From Deltaproteobacteria bacterium (GTDB lineage Bacteria > Myxococcota_A > UBA9160 > UBA4427), in contig JAJDAO010000033.1 in NCBI GenBank assembly GCA_029261835.1, positions 1-40,227 of the forward strand: DNA of 40,227 nt, given 5' to 3'. A model generated the notes under the pieces. It worked only from the letters and a program-made list of their open reading frames with translations. It searched no databases and had not been told where the DNA came from. This document shows positions 1 to 9,236 of the stretch, in pieces. How positions within the stretch are numbered: the first letter of the stretch is position 1; each line of letters opens with the position of its first letter. The position numbers were made by a program, and so were the translations under genes.

Positions 1-1
1 G

Positions 2-2617
2 GTGTGGCGCGAGGAGCAGGTCGCCGACTACCCGCAGACGAACCCCGATGTATCGGACCCGAATCCGCGTGGTTGTCAGAAGGGGGGGTGCTTCAGCGAG
101 CGGATGTACGACCCGTCGCGTGTTCGTTACCCGCTGAAGCGCGTGGGCGAGCGGGGCTCGGGCCAGTGGAAGCGCATCTCGTGGGAGGAGGCACTCGAAG
201 CCATCGCCGACTCCATGCTCGACACGATCGTGCAGCACGGCTCCGACCGCATCGTTTGGGATCTCGGCCCCCTCTACACCGAGGGGACGATGAGCGCGGC
301 GCACCAACGTCTGACGATTCTGCTCGACTCCACGAATCTCGACATGAACTCGGAGATCGGCGACGCCCATCGCGGCGTGGCCGAGACCTTCGGCAAGATC
401 GGCTTCGAGCGTTCGGCCGACGACTACTTCTACTCGGATCTGATTCTGATCTGGGGCAGCAATCCGCTCTACACGCAGATCCCGAACTCCCACTTTCTGA
501 CCGAGGCGCGTTACAAGGGCGCGAAGCTCGTCTGCATCGCGCCGGACTACAGCGCTTCGACCGTTCACGCGGATCACTTCGTGCCCGTGAAGGCGGGCTG
601 CGATGCTGCACTGGGGCTCGCGCTGGCGCACGTGCTGGTCGAGGAGGGTCTGGTCGATCGCGACTTCGTGGTGGAGCAGACGGACTTGCCGCTGCTGGTG
701 CGTGAGGACACGCGTCTCTATCTGCGTGCTTCGGACATGGAGCGAGGCGGGAGCGAGGAAGAGCTCTACCTCTACGACGCACAGCGCGGAGCCGTGATGG
801 CGCCGAAGCGCAGCCTCGCGCTCGACGGCATCCAGCCGGAGCTGGAGGGGCGCTTCGAGGTCACGTTGGCGGACGGCGAGAAGGTGGCGGTGCGTACGGT
901 CTTCTCGCTGCTGAAGCAGCAGCTGGTGGACTACAGCCCGGAGGAGGCATCGAAGCTCTGCGGCACGCCGCCCGGTGTGATTCGCGATCTGGCACGGCGC
1001 ATTGGCCGGGCGAAGTCGGCGGCGATGGTGACGTCGAGCAACATGGGCAAGTACTACCACGGCAACCTGATGGAGCGCACGCAGGCGCTGGTCTTCGCGC
1101 TCTCGGGCAACTACGGCAAGAAGGGCAGCGGCTTCGTCGGCTTCCCCTGGCTCGATCACGACGGTTTCGAGCACTTCATTCGCGACATGTTCTCGCTGGG
1201 GGACATGATGAACCCGACCGCGCTCCGCATCATCGGCAAGGTCATCGCCGACACCGCCCGCTGGAAGCTCGCGGGCTATAGCGACGAGATGATCGTTTAC
1301 GAGCAGGGCCGGGACATCCTCAAGAGCGGTCGCATGACTTCCGGCGCCTTGTTCTGGTACATCCACGGCGGTCTGCTGGAGGCGAGTGAGAAGCTGCAGG
1401 AGTGGGATCCCTATCTGAAGCGGCCGGTGAGCGAGGTGCTCGACGAATCGCTCGAGAAGGGCTGGCAGGACGTTTGGCCGAGACCGGGCACCGACCCCAA
1501 GATGATGTTCGTCTACGGCAGCAACCCGCTGCGGCGCATCCGCAGCTTCCCGCTGCTGCTCAAACACCTCTGGCCCAAGCTGAGCAGCGTCGTGACGCTG
1601 GACTGGCGCATGACCTCCACCGCCCTGCGGTCCGATTACGTTCTGCCGGTGGCGGCCTGGTACGAGCGGTCGGAACACAAATGGGTGACGCCCCTGATGC
1701 CGTATATCCACTCCGGCGAGAAGGCGACGACCTTCTACGAGGCGAAGAGCGATTGGGAGATCATCTCGCGGCTGGCCGAGGTGACCGATCGGCGCGCGAA
1801 GGAGCGCGGCATCGCGAGCTACGTCGATCGCCGCGGAGACGAGCGTCCGCTGGGCAATCTCTACGAGAAGTTCTCGCAGAACGGGGAGTACGGGCACACC
1901 GACGACGAGAAGATCTGTGCGGCGCTGCTCGACAAGGCCAGCAATCTGGGCGGGCTGCGTTGGGAGGATCTCAAGAAGAAGGGCTTCGCGCGCTTCGAGT
2001 CGATCGGGCAGGGCGCGGTGGCGATTGGCAACGCGACCGAGATCAAGCCGGGCGAGACCATCACGCCGTTGACCAAGCACGTCTTCGACAAGGTGCCCTA
2101 TCCGACGCTGAGCCGGCGCATGCAGTTCTACATCGACCAGGAGCTCTACCTCGAGATGGGCGAAGAGCTGCCGATGCACAAGGATCCGCCGACGGCGGGT
2201 GGCGACTATCCGCTGACGCTGAACGGGGGCCACGCCCGCTGGAGCATTCATGCCAACTGGCGAGACGACAAGCTCATGTTGCAGCTTCAGCGCGGTGAGC
2301 CCGTGGCCTACATCAGCGTGCCCGACGCCCAGAGTCGCGGGCTGACGGATGGGGACCGCGTACGCGTCTTCAATGATCTGGACGAATTCGAGATTCTGGT
2401 GAAGGTGTCGCGATCCTCGCGACAGGGGCAGATCATCATCTATCACGCCTGGGAGAACTTCCAGTTCAAGAACGGCAAGGGGTTCCAGAACCTGACTCCA
2501 TCGCCGCTCAATCCAGTCGAGTTGGCGGGCGGTCAGTTCCACCTGCGACCGATGATGATCGCCATGCAGCCGAGTCACACGGACCGAGATACGCGAGTGG
2601 AGGTCGAGCGCATATGA
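2..2617 (+). CDS. Type II DMSO-reductase family catalytic (alpha) subunit, ethylbenzene/steroid C25 dehydrogenase-like, 5' truncated
   Basis: Molybdenum bis-MGD catalytic subunit, cut at its 5' end by the window edge. The first visible residues (VWREEQ) correspond to about residue 95 of the paralogue that follows, so the signal sequence and first Fe-S ligands lie outside. Visible landmarks are NPRGCQKGGC (fragment residues 21-30, the distal FS0 Cys region), YPLKRVGERG, and a GD pair (Asp121 of the fragment) that aligns with the Asp Mo-ligand of EbdA/NarG-type enzymes. The C-terminal MGD-binding barrel includes NGGHARWSIH. From memory of the family it is closest to EbdA and C25dh-type hydroxylases, which add water-derived hydroxyl groups to hydrocarbons in the periplasm. 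Its stop overlaps the next start (ATGA at 2614-2617), which indicates translational coupling. The substrate is unknown. Perchlorate, selenate or DMS-type relatives are less likely but not excluded. Confidence 0.88.
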   Translation: MWREEQVADYPQTNPDVSDPNPRGCQKGGCFSERMYDPSRVRYPLKRVGERGSGQWKRISWEEALEAIADSMLDTIVQHGSDRIVWDLGPLYTEGTMSAAHQRLTILLDSTNLDMNSEIGDAHRGVAETFGKIGFERSADDYFYSDLILIWGSNPLYTQIPNSHFLTEARYKGAKLVCIAPDYSASTVHADHFVPVKAGCDAALGLALAHVLVEEGLVDRDFVVEQTDLPLLVREDTRLYLRASDMERGGSEEELYLYDAQRGAVMAPKRSLALDGIQPELEGRFEVTLADGEKVAVRTVFSLLKQQLVDYSPEEASKLCGTPPGVIRDLARRIGRAKSAAMVTSSNMGKYYHGNLMERTQALVFALSGNYGKKGSGFVGFPWLDHDGFEHFIRDMFSLGDMMNPTALRIIGKVIADTARWKLAGYSDEMIVYEQGRDILKSGRMTSGALFWYIHGGLLEASEKLQEWDPYLKRPVSEVLDESLEKGWQDVWPRPGTDPKMMFVYGSNPLRRIRSFPLLLKHLWPKLSSVVTLDWRMTSTALRSDYVLPVAAWYERSEHKWVTPLMPYIHSGEKATTFYEAKSDWEIISRLAEVTDRRAKERGIASYVDRRGDERPLGNLYEKFSQNGEYGHTDDEKICAALLDKASNLGGLRWEDLKKKGFARFESIGQGAVAIGNATEIKPGETITPLTKHVFDKVPYPTLSRRMQFYIDQELYLEMGEELPMHKDPPTAGGDYPLTLNGGHARWSIHANWRDDKLMLQLQRGEPVAYISVPDAQSRGLTDGDRVRVFNDLDEFEILVKVSRSSRQGQIIIYHAWENFQFKNGKGFQNLTPSPLNPVELAGGQFHLRPMMIAMQPSHTDRDTRVEVERI

Positions 2618-5514
2618 GTGAGTCGAGCACGCTGGGTGTTTCGAGACGCGGCTTCTTGATCGGTGCCGGCGCCACCGCCGGCGCTCTGTCGCTGACGATG
2701 TGTCGTCTGGGTGAGCGAGACGAGCCCGTGGGCCCGACCCCCGCTGCGAAGACCGCGGTCGCGAAGCAGACCTACGGTGACTTCACCGATGTCTATCGCG
2801 AGCGCTGGACCTGGGACAGCGTCGCCAAGGGGACGCACACGCGGGCCAATTGTATCTCCTCCTGTGCGTGGAATGTCTTCGTGAAGGACGGCATCGTCTG
2901 GCGTGAAGAGCAGGATGCCATCTATACACCGCCTCGGCCCGACGTCCCCGATCTCAACCCCCGCGGCTGCCAGAAGGGCGCCTGCTACAGCGATCTGCAG
3001 GTTTCTGGGTCGCGTGTTCTCCACCCGCTCAAGCGCGTCGGTGAACGCGGCGCGGGCCAGTGGAAGCGAATCCCCTGGGATCAGGCCTACACCGAGATCG
3101 CCGATGCCGTGATCGACGCGGCCGTGGAGAGTGGCACCGAGACGATCGTTCACGACCACGGCACGACCAACGCGGGCTACGGGCCGGAGACCGCCGGCGA
3201 GATGCGCTTCACCAGCGCCATCGACGCGTCGGTGCTCGACTCGTGGTCGGGCGTGGGCGACATGCCGATGGGCGCGGTACAGACCTGGGGCATGTACAAC
3301 TGCGAGGGGACGGCCGACGACTGGTTCCGCTCGGACTACATCGTCGTCTGGATCGGAAACCCGGTCTACACGCGCATTCCCGAAGTCCACTTCATGCACG
3401 AGGCGCGCTACCGCGGCGCCAAGCTCGTGGTGATCGCGCCGGACTACAGCGCCTCCTCGATCCACGCCGATCTCTGGATCAACGTGAAGCCCGAGAGCGA
3501 CTCGGCGCTCGGGCTCGCGGCCGCGGGCGTGATTCTGGCGGAGGGGCTGCACGACGAGGAGTACGTGCGCGAGCAGACGGATCTCCCGATCCTGGTGCGT
3601 GAAGACAACGAGCGCTTCCTGCGCGAGTCCGACCTCAAGAAGGGCGGCAAAGAGGATCAGCTCTACTTCTGGGACGAGGCCCGCGATCGCCTTGCCGTGG
3701 TGCCGGGATGCCAGGGGCACGGTGGCCGCACCATCGCGCTCGGCGATCTGCGACCGGCACTCTCCGGCCGCTACGAGGTGAAGCTCGCCGATGGCCGAAT
3801 GGTGAAGGTCAGACCGGTGCTCGAGGGTCTGCGCCAGCAGATCGGCTCCGACTACACGCCGGAGAAGGCGAGCGCGCTGACCGGGCTCAGCCCCGCGCTG
3901 ATCCGCCGCTTCGCTCGTGAGCTCGCCGCTGCACCGACGGCGATGATCTTCGCCTCGTGGGGTTCGTGCAAGCATCACCACAGCGATCTGTTCCAGCGCG
4001 CCATGATCCTGCTGATGGCGCTCACCGGAAATCAGGGCAAGCCGGGCGGCGGCATGCGGGTGGCGGCTTGGTGGGGGCTCGACGGGCTCGACAAGATGGG
4101 TGCGGGTATGGACCTGTCGCTGCTCGAAATGCTGCGCATCATCCCGAAGGCGATGCGCGGGCTGACGCCGCGCGACTACGAAGGGCTCTTCACGAAGTTC
4201 AGCGAGTTGGCGCCCAACACGCCGCTCATGCCCTGGCTCTACGTGCACGGCGGCTACCGAGAGATGTGGTCGCGGCCCGATCTCATGGACCCGCAGCTGC
4301 CCCGTGGCATGGACGACTACATGCGCGACGCCATCGACCGCGGCTGGACCAAGATCCATCCGCCCGAGGATCGTCCGCCGCGCGTCTTCATCTTCACCGG
4401 CTCCAATCCGCTTCGCCGCTGGCCCGCCCCCCAGCACGCGCGCAAGCATCTCTGGCCCAAGCTCGACACGATCGTCTCCGTGAACTTCCGCATGAGCACG
4501 TCGACGCGCTACGCCGACTACGTGCTGCCGGGTGCCGGCTATTACGAGAAGCACGGCATCAAGTACGCGCAGACCTACCTGCCGTACGTCGTGCTCTCCG
4601 ACAAGGCGGTGCCGCCGCTGGGCGAGTCGAAGACCGAGTGGGAGATCTTCGGCCTGCTGACCGAGCGGGTGGCGCAGCGGGCGGGAGAGCGCAACGTGGG
4701 CATGGTGCGCGGCTTCAACGATCGGCCGCTGGACCTGACCAAGGCCTACGACAAGTTCACCAACGATGGCATGTACGATCCGCACGACCCGGCCGATCCC
4801 ATCAAGCTGATCGACGAGATCATGAGCTCGAGCCCGAGCGTCGGCAACATACGGGCCGACGAGGCGCTGCGACTCGGCGCTGTTCCCATCATCGGCCCGG
4901 CTCGTCCCACACCCATCTACGCCACGAGCAGCGACTACGACCCCAACGACACGCACTGGCCCCACCGCTGGTTCGTCGAGGACAAGGTCGCGTGGCCGAC
5001 GATCACCGGCCGCCAGCAGTTCTACATCGATCACGACTGGTATCTCGAGGCTGGCGAAGCGATGCCGGTGCACAAGGCTCCGCCGGGCGCGAGCAGCGAC
5101 CTGCCGCTGAGGATCAACGGCGGTCACAACCGCTGGAGCATTCACGCCATCTGGCGTGACCACGAGCTGATGCTGCGCCTTCAGCGCGGCGAGCCCGCAT
5201 GCTTCATGAGTCCGGTCGATTGCGCCGGGCGCGGCATCAAGGATGGCGATCGCGTACGCGTCTACAACCACGCCGGCGAGTTCGAGGCCATGGTGAAGAT
5301 CAGCAGGGGGACCGCCGCCGGCGAAATCATGCTCTATCACGCCTGGGAGCCGTACCAGTTCAAGGACTGGCGCGGCCCGCAAGAGCCGGTGGAGGCCCCC
5401 TGGAAGGCCATTCACCTCGCCGGTGGCTACGGCCAGATCCACTACCGCATGTTCTACAGCTCACCGAGCCATTCGCCGCGTGGCGCCCCGGTGGAGGTCG
5501 TGAAGGTCGCCTGA
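2614..5514 (+). CDS. Tat-exported type II DMSO-reductase catalytic subunit, ethylbenzene/steroid C25 dehydrogenase-like
   Basis: Complete 966-residue molybdoenzyme alpha subunit, the usual length for EbdA-like proteins. A twin-arginine signal is present (SRRGFLIG, residues 10-17, then a hydrophobic stretch to about 30), so it should fold with its cofactor and be exported to the periplasm. FS0 ligand candidates are His75, Cys80, Cys84 and Cys119; His to first Cys spacing is x4, whereas NarG has x3. Asp216 in GDMPMG is the likely Mo ligand. GIVWREEQ, NPRGCQKGAC and LHPLKRVGERG match the EbdA/C25dh subgroup. It is a paralogue of the gene before it and is translationally coupled to it. No beta (Fe-S), gamma (heme b) or chaperone gene follows; the next gene converges 9 nt away. 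The family role is oxygen-independent hydroxylation of hydrocarbon or sterol side chains. The exact substrate is not readable. Confidence 0.92.
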   Translation: MSESSTLGVSRRGFLIGAGATAGALSLTMCRLGERDEPVGPTPAAKTAVAKQTYGDFTDVYRERWTWDSVAKGTHTRANCISSCAWNVFVKDGIVWREEQDAIYTPPRPDVPDLNPRGCQKGACYSDLQVSGSRVLHPLKRVGERGAGQWKRIPWDQAYTEIADAVIDAAVESGTETIVHDHGTTNAGYGPETAGEMRFTSAIDASVLDSWSGVGDMPMGAVQTWGMYNCEGTADDWFRSDYIVVWIGNPVYTRIPEVHFMHEARYRGAKLVVIAPDYSASSIHADLWINVKPESDSALGLAAAGVILAEGLHDEEYVREQTDLPILVREDNERFLRESDLKKGGKEDQLYFWDEARDRLAVVPGCQGHGGRTIALGDLRPALSGRYEVKLADGRMVKVRPVLEGLRQQIGSDYTPEKASALTGLSPALIRRFARELAAAPTAMIFASWGSCKHHHSDLFQRAMILLMALTGNQGKPGGGMRVAAWWGLDGLDKMGAGMDLSLLEMLRIIPKAMRGLTPRDYEGLFTKFSELAPNTPLMPWLYVHGGYREMWSRPDLMDPQLPRGMDDYMRDAIDRGWTKIHPPEDRPPRVFIFTGSNPLRRWPAPQHARKHLWPKLDTIVSVNFRMSTSTRYADYVLPGAGYYEKHGIKYAQTYLPYVVLSDKAVPPLGESKTEWEIFGLLTERVAQRAGERNVGMVRGFNDRPLDLTKAYDKFTNDGMYDPHDPADPIKLIDEIMSSSPSVGNIRADEALRLGAVPIIGPARPTPIYATSSDYDPNDTHWPHRWFVEDKVAWPTITGRQQFYIDHDWYLEAGEAMPVHKAPPGASSDLPLRINGGHNRWSIHAIWRDHELMLRLQRGEPACFMSPVDCAGRGIKDGDRVRVYNHAGEFEAMVKISRGTAAGEIMLYHAWEPYQFKDWRGPQEPVEAPWKAIHLAGGYGQIHYRMFYSSPSHSPRGAPVEVVKVA

Positions 5515-5523
5515 GCGGGACGC

Positions 5524-6426
5524 CTAGAGACCCAGCCCCACCAGACGCTCGGTGGGAGGCCGGAATCGCTCCAGGGGCCAGCCGAGTGCTTCGTCGATCT
5601 GGCACAGCATGTCGCTCTTGTCCCGCGGCAGGCGGCCGTGCACGTCTAGGAAGTTGCTCATGTGGTCGGAGAGCAACTCCGTCGGTCCGTCGAGCCGCTC
5701 GACCAGGAGCCGCGTCTCCCGGAGCGCTTCATGGGCGCTCGGCAGTGTCAGGCGCCCGTCCTTCCAGCGCGCGTGCCACGGCGTGCCGGGGGAGGGCACG
5801 AAAGTTCGCAGCCGGATGAAGTCGGGCGGTGCCTGGTTGAGCACATCGGCACTCCCCGAGGCGTGCTCGCGCCAGCGTTCGGTTCCCGCGACACCGACCA
5901 TCAGATAGACGGAGAGCTCGATTCCCGCCTGCTTGACATGGGAGTAGGCCGCCACCGCCTGCTCGGGCGTCACGCCTTTCTCGATGGCCTCGAGCGTGCT
6001 GGCATCGCCGGATTCGAGGCCCGAGTGGATGCGCGTGATGCCCGCTCTCGACACTTCCTGCCACTCGCCCAGACTCTTCTTGGCCAGGAACTTCGCCGAG
6101 CCGTAGACCGTGATCCGCTGCAGGCTCGGGAAACGCTCTCGTGCGGCCTGGCCGATCGTCACGAGCTTGCGGGTGGGGAGCACCGCCGTATTGCCGTCGG
6201 CCAGGAAGATCGTCTGCACGCCGGGGCCGTAGAGTGCGCGTGCCCGATCGAGATCCTCGATGACCTCCTCGAGTGGCCGCACTCTGAACTTGCGATCCTT
6301 GTACATTGAGCAGAAGCCGCAGCGGTTGTGGGGGCACGAGAGGGTGGCCTGGATGATGAGCGAGTGTGCCTCGCTCGGCGGACGGTAGACGGCGCCTTCG
6401 TAGCGCGGCTGTCGCAGTTCATTCAT
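5524..6426 (-). CDS. Radical SAM protein of unknown function
   Basis: 300-residue cytoplasmic protein with a radical SAM cluster motif CPHNRCGFC at residues 31-39. The cysteines (31, 36, 39) are spaced C-x4-C-x2-C, one residue longer than the textbook C-x3-C-x2-C. A DGN segment and the GLESGD region fit the SAM-binding barrel, and PSPGTP is a motif often seen in coproporphyrinogen-oxidase-like or MiaB-like relatives. No additional cysteine-rich domain is evident. It lies 12 nt downstream of the DUF3604 gene on the same strand, so the two are probably one transcript. It is convergent with the molybdoenzyme gene. I do not recognise a specific reaction. A link to cofactor or substrate chemistry of the neighbouring enzymes is only suggested by position. 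Confidence 0.85.
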   Translation of the reverse strand: MNELRQPRYEGAVYRPPSEAHSLIIQATLSCPHNRCGFCSMYKDRKFRVRPLEEVIEDLDRARALYGPGVQTIFLADGNTAVLPTRKLVTIGQAARERFPSLQRITVYGSAKFLAKKSLGEWQEVSRAGITRIHSGLESGDASTLEAIEKGVTPEQAVAAYSHVKQAGIELSVYLMVGVAGTERWREHASGSADVLNQAPPDFIRLRTFVPSPGTPWHARWKDGRLTLPSAHEALRETRLLVERLDGPTELLSDHMSNFLDVHGRLPRDKSDMLCQIDEALGWPLERFRPPTERLVGLGL

Positions 6427-6438
6427 GCATAGTCCGGG

Positions 6439-8697
6439 CTAGAGCTCATCCACGGTCGCCGCCTGCCAGTTGATGAAGATGGGAGACGACCAGGCGCGCG
6501 GCTCGTGCTCGGCGAGACACTCGTTCTCCAGTCCCCCGCAGAGGTTCACATCCACGCAGTTGCCGTCGGCGTCGTACTCGCAGCGGACGTTGGCGGCGTT
6601 GATGCCCGGGGCCGGCGCCTCGAGAGCCCGCACGTAGTACAGGCTGTCGCGTCCGCTCGTGGCGTAGTCGGCGTCGCTGAAGGTGATGGCACAGCCGTCG
6701 GGGTTCGGCTCGCACTCGAACGTGCGCCAGGGATCCTCGATCAGCGGCGCGACGGGCTCGCCCGGCGTCTTCTGCGGACGGATGCGCACGACCTCGACAC
6801 GCGTGATGAGGCGACGCCGGTCCCCCGGGTTGTAGCACTCGCTCTTGCAGACATTCTCCAGTCGCTCGGGGCCGAGGCCACTCACCGCGTAGTCGGGGCA
6901 GCCCGGGAGCTGCTCCAGGGACCCGACCGCGCGCACCTGGAAGATCGGGCTGCTTCCCATGGTCACCTCTGCCCCCATCGGCACGGGTTTGCCGCGTGTG
7001 CCGGGCGGGTTCAAGAGATCGAACCAGAGCAGTATGCGCGGACCGCTCGTGCCGTAGACCTCGCGGCTCTGCATCGCGCGCCAGATGGACTCGCGGTCGC
7101 GCCCCTCGGCGTGAGTGGCGATCAGACCCCCGGTGGTGAAGAACGACGTCTGACGCTCCAGCTCGAAGAGTGCGAAGCCGGAAATCGCCGTGCTCTTCCG
7201 ATCGAAGGGCGTTGAGTATGCCTGGGGCTCCGAAATCGCCGGCCCCACCAGGTTGGCCAATGGTCCGAGATCGGACCCGCGGCGCGAGCGCGACTCGGTG
7301 AAGCCGCGGCGATGCACCTCTTTGTAGCCGGTGCCGGGCCGTGCGAAATGGTTGTCGCTCGAGCTCATGAAACCGAAACGGAAGTGGCGCGGTGCTTCTG
7401 GATTGTCGAAGTTTCCGAGCGCCATGATGTACTGCGCCGATCCGCCTGGGCGGTAGTTGAAGGCGGGCTGGCTGCAGTCCCGACACTGACCGGCGTCTAG
7501 CCAGTCTTCGGGCTCGGCACCGGGCACGGTGAGGTGTGCCTGGCCGAGTGCCGCCGCAGCGTTGCTGCGCGCCTGCTCGGCGCGTCGTTCGCACTCGGGT
7601 GCCGCCGCCCCCTCGGCCAGACAGCGCTCTCGAATGATCTCGCCCGCTTGCCAGCAGGTCGGGAGATAGTTCTTCGAGGGGGCGGGGCAGAGGGCCTTCC
7701 CATCGGCATCAAAGCGGACAGCGCGCCAGTCGCGATAGACATCGGAGTCACCGTGTCCTGAGTAGATTTCCAGCAGCGTCTGGCGATCGGGGTCGTGCAT
7801 CTCGCCCTCGAGCTGCTTGTCCCATTGCGAGCCCGGCGGCGTGTAGAACCCCCAGGTCGTGCCGTGGGGAATCACGATGGCGTCGTGTCCCCACTCGTCG
7901 AGCTTGCGATAGAGCGCGTCGGGCGAGTCCGCTTTCTCCAGGCAGTCGCTCGGCAGATCGTGGACGTCCACACCGTCCGGGCAGATCTCGATATCGCGGC
8001 GTGCGTCGAGGAAGCGGATCAGATCGTGATACCGGCGGTCTCGCGCGGTCAGACCAAAGGCCCCGACGGCCAAGGTCGGAATCTGACTGGCCACGCTCGC
8101 GCGGCGCACCGTGCTGCCCGAGGCGATCGGGCGCGCGGGAATGCTCGCTTCGTCGGTCTGCGCCAGCACCACGTTCTTGTGCCCGTAGTGGTCGTCGGGT
8201 GTATCGCCGACGTCGGTCCACTCCCAGCCGAGGAATGCCACCGTGTCGGGGTTCTGGGGGTCTCCGGCGACATCGTTGCACTGACGGATGGATTCGACCG
8301 TCTCACGCCAGTTGCGCGGCGAGATGCCCTCGGCGTGATCGTTGATGGACCAGAAGTCCAGCGCGGAGCAGTAGCGCGCGTAATCGCAGGCATCCGCCGG
8401 CGGGTGCGAGCCCTCGCCCTGAGACACGGGCAGGCTCATGAGGAAGGCATCGAAGGAGAAGGTGGTGTGGACGTGGAGATCGCCGAACAAGATCTGTTTG
8501 GGCCGGGCCACGCCAATCTGCGAAGCGGCTCGCCGGTGTTCGCTGGAGCGCGCCGCAACCACCTGACGCGGCCGGACCAGCCGAGTCACCTCGCCCGGTC
8601 CCTCGTGGCGCCCGATTACGCCGCGCCCGATGGCGTAGAGAACCGCGCCCGCGATGCAGACGAGGGCGAGCAGGACGAGGACGATTCGCTTCAGCAC
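6439..8697 (-). CDS. DUF3604 family protein, PHP-like metal hydrolase, membrane anchored or exported
   Basis: About 752 residues, starting at a GTG (8697) placed 10 nt after a perfect AGGAGG (complement of 8708-8713). The frame stays open upstream to 8799 but that extension has no signal for initiation. The N-terminus (LKRIVLVLLALVCIAG) is a signal peptide or anchor. The motif GDLHVHTTFSFDA (Asp73, His75, His77) and NDHAE resemble the metal-binding His/Asp set of the PHP phosphoesterase superfamily, and a late RRGFTESRSRRG region is also present. DUF3604 proteins have no established reaction that I know of; they are common in marine and soil bacteria that degrade hydrophobic compounds. It probably heads an operon with the radical SAM gene. 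Confidence 0.9.
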   Translation of the reverse strand: MLKRIVLVLLALVCIAGAVLYAIGRGVIGRHEGPGEVTRLVRPRQVVAARSSEHRRAASQIGVARPKQILFGDLHVHTTFSFDAFLMSLPVSQGEGSHPPADACDYARYCSALDFWSINDHAEGISPRNWRETVESIRQCNDVAGDPQNPDTVAFLGWEWTDVGDTPDDHYGHKNVVLAQTDEASIPARPIASGSTVRRASVASQIPTLAVGAFGLTARDRRYHDLIRFLDARRDIEICPDGVDVHDLPSDCLEKADSPDALYRKLDEWGHDAIVIPHGTTWGFYTPPGSQWDKQLEGEMHDPDRQTLLEIYSGHGDSDVYRDWRAVRFDADGKALCPAPSKNYLPTCWQAGEIIRERCLAEGAAAPECERRAEQARSNAAAALGQAHLTVPGAEPEDWLDAGQCRDCSQPAFNYRPGGSAQYIMALGNFDNPEAPRHFRFGFMSSSDNHFARPGTGYKEVHRRGFTESRSRRGSDLGPLANLVGPAISEPQAYSTPFDRKSTAISGFALFELERQTSFFTTGGLIATHAEGRDRESIWRAMQSREVYGTSGPRILLWFDLLNPPGTRGKPVPMGAEVTMGSSPIFQVRAVGSLEQLPGCPDYAVSGLGPERLENVCKSECYNPGDRRRLITRVEVVRIRPQKTPGEPVAPLIEDPWRTFECEPNPDGCAITFSDADYATSGRDSLYYVRALEAPAPGINAANVRCEYDADGNCVDVNLCGGLENECLAEHEPRAWSSPIFINWQAATVDEL

Positions 8698-8707
8698 GAT
8701 GACCACA

Positions 8708-8713
8708 CCTCCT
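8708..8713 (-). promoter_or_regulatory. Ribosome binding site deciding the DUF3604 start
   Basis: On the minus strand this reads AGGAGG, 10 nt before the GTG at 8697 and only 1 nt before an in-frame GTG at 8706. The first spacing is workable and the second is not. This supports the shorter protein that begins with the hydrophobic signal segment. Confidence 0.6.
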
Positions 8714-8816
8714 GTCGGGCGCCCTCGCGAGCAGCGCTCACCGACGGTACCACGGACGAGTGGGCCGGCGAGGGGTACCCTCGCGGCCAGACACTGCATA
8801 GGAGGTCATGGAATCC

Positions 8817-9176
8817 ATGCGACGACTACAGCGAGCACTTGTTGTCTGCACCCTCGCTCTCTTGCTGTCGCCGCCCGCCGCGGCGCGGCCGGAGAAGATC
8901 CGGCCGGATCACTCCTACTACTCGGATGAGTTCTCGCTGCAGGGGCTCGTGAGCGACCTCGTCGGGGAGAAGAACTACGAAGAGGTCTACCAGCTCTACA
9001 GCTACTACGAGGCGGTGTACGACGCCGCCGGGCGGGTCGTGCTCTTCCGGGAGTACGAGCGCGGATCGCTCGTGCGCAGCGAGCGCTACCGCTACGGGCC
9101 GGGGGGCGAGCTGCTCGAGCGCAAGCTGAAACGGCCGGGCAAGCCGGTCGAGATCAGCCGTCCCGCTGCCGGCTGA
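8817..9176 (+). CDS. Small exported protein of unknown function
   Basis: About 119 residues. A signal peptide (MRRLQRALVVCTLALLLS, then AAA) precedes a short mature domain rich in Tyr and charged residues, for example YQLYSYYEAVYDAAG. The mature part has a repeat-like pattern of beta-strand and turn (YDAAGRVV, ERYRYGPGGELLER) reminiscent of RHS/YD or MORN-type turns, but too short to assign. AGGAGG at 8800-8805 is 11 nt before the chosen ATG and 2 nt before an upstream in-frame ATG at 8808; the 8817 start gives the more typical signal peptide. It is divergent from the DUF3604 gene and upstream of the TetR regulator. I do not recognise a family. Confidence 0.7.
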   Translation: MRRLQRALVVCTLALLLSPPAAARPEKIRPDHSYYSDEFSLQGLVSDLVGEKNYEEVYQLYSYYEAVYDAAGRVVLFREYERGSLVRSERYRYGPGGELLERKLKRPGKPVEISRPAAG

Positions 9177-9236
9177 GACAGCCGCCCCGTCTCTCCGGCC
9201 GCAGAGTCAGCCACACTCGGCAGCGCCAATCCTAAA

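Noticed and set aside
2692..2703. A lipobox at the Tat signal of the second catalytic subunit (LTMC)
   Set aside because: Met at the position before Cys is not acceptable in a normal lipobox, and family relatives are soluble periplasmic complexes.
2575..5442. A 955-codon open frame on the minus strand opposite the second catalytic subunit
   Set aside because: It is the mirror of a strongly conserved molybdoenzyme gene. Its composition (rich in Arg, His, Ala, Val) and lack of any recognisable domain or ribosome site fit a GC-bias shadow.
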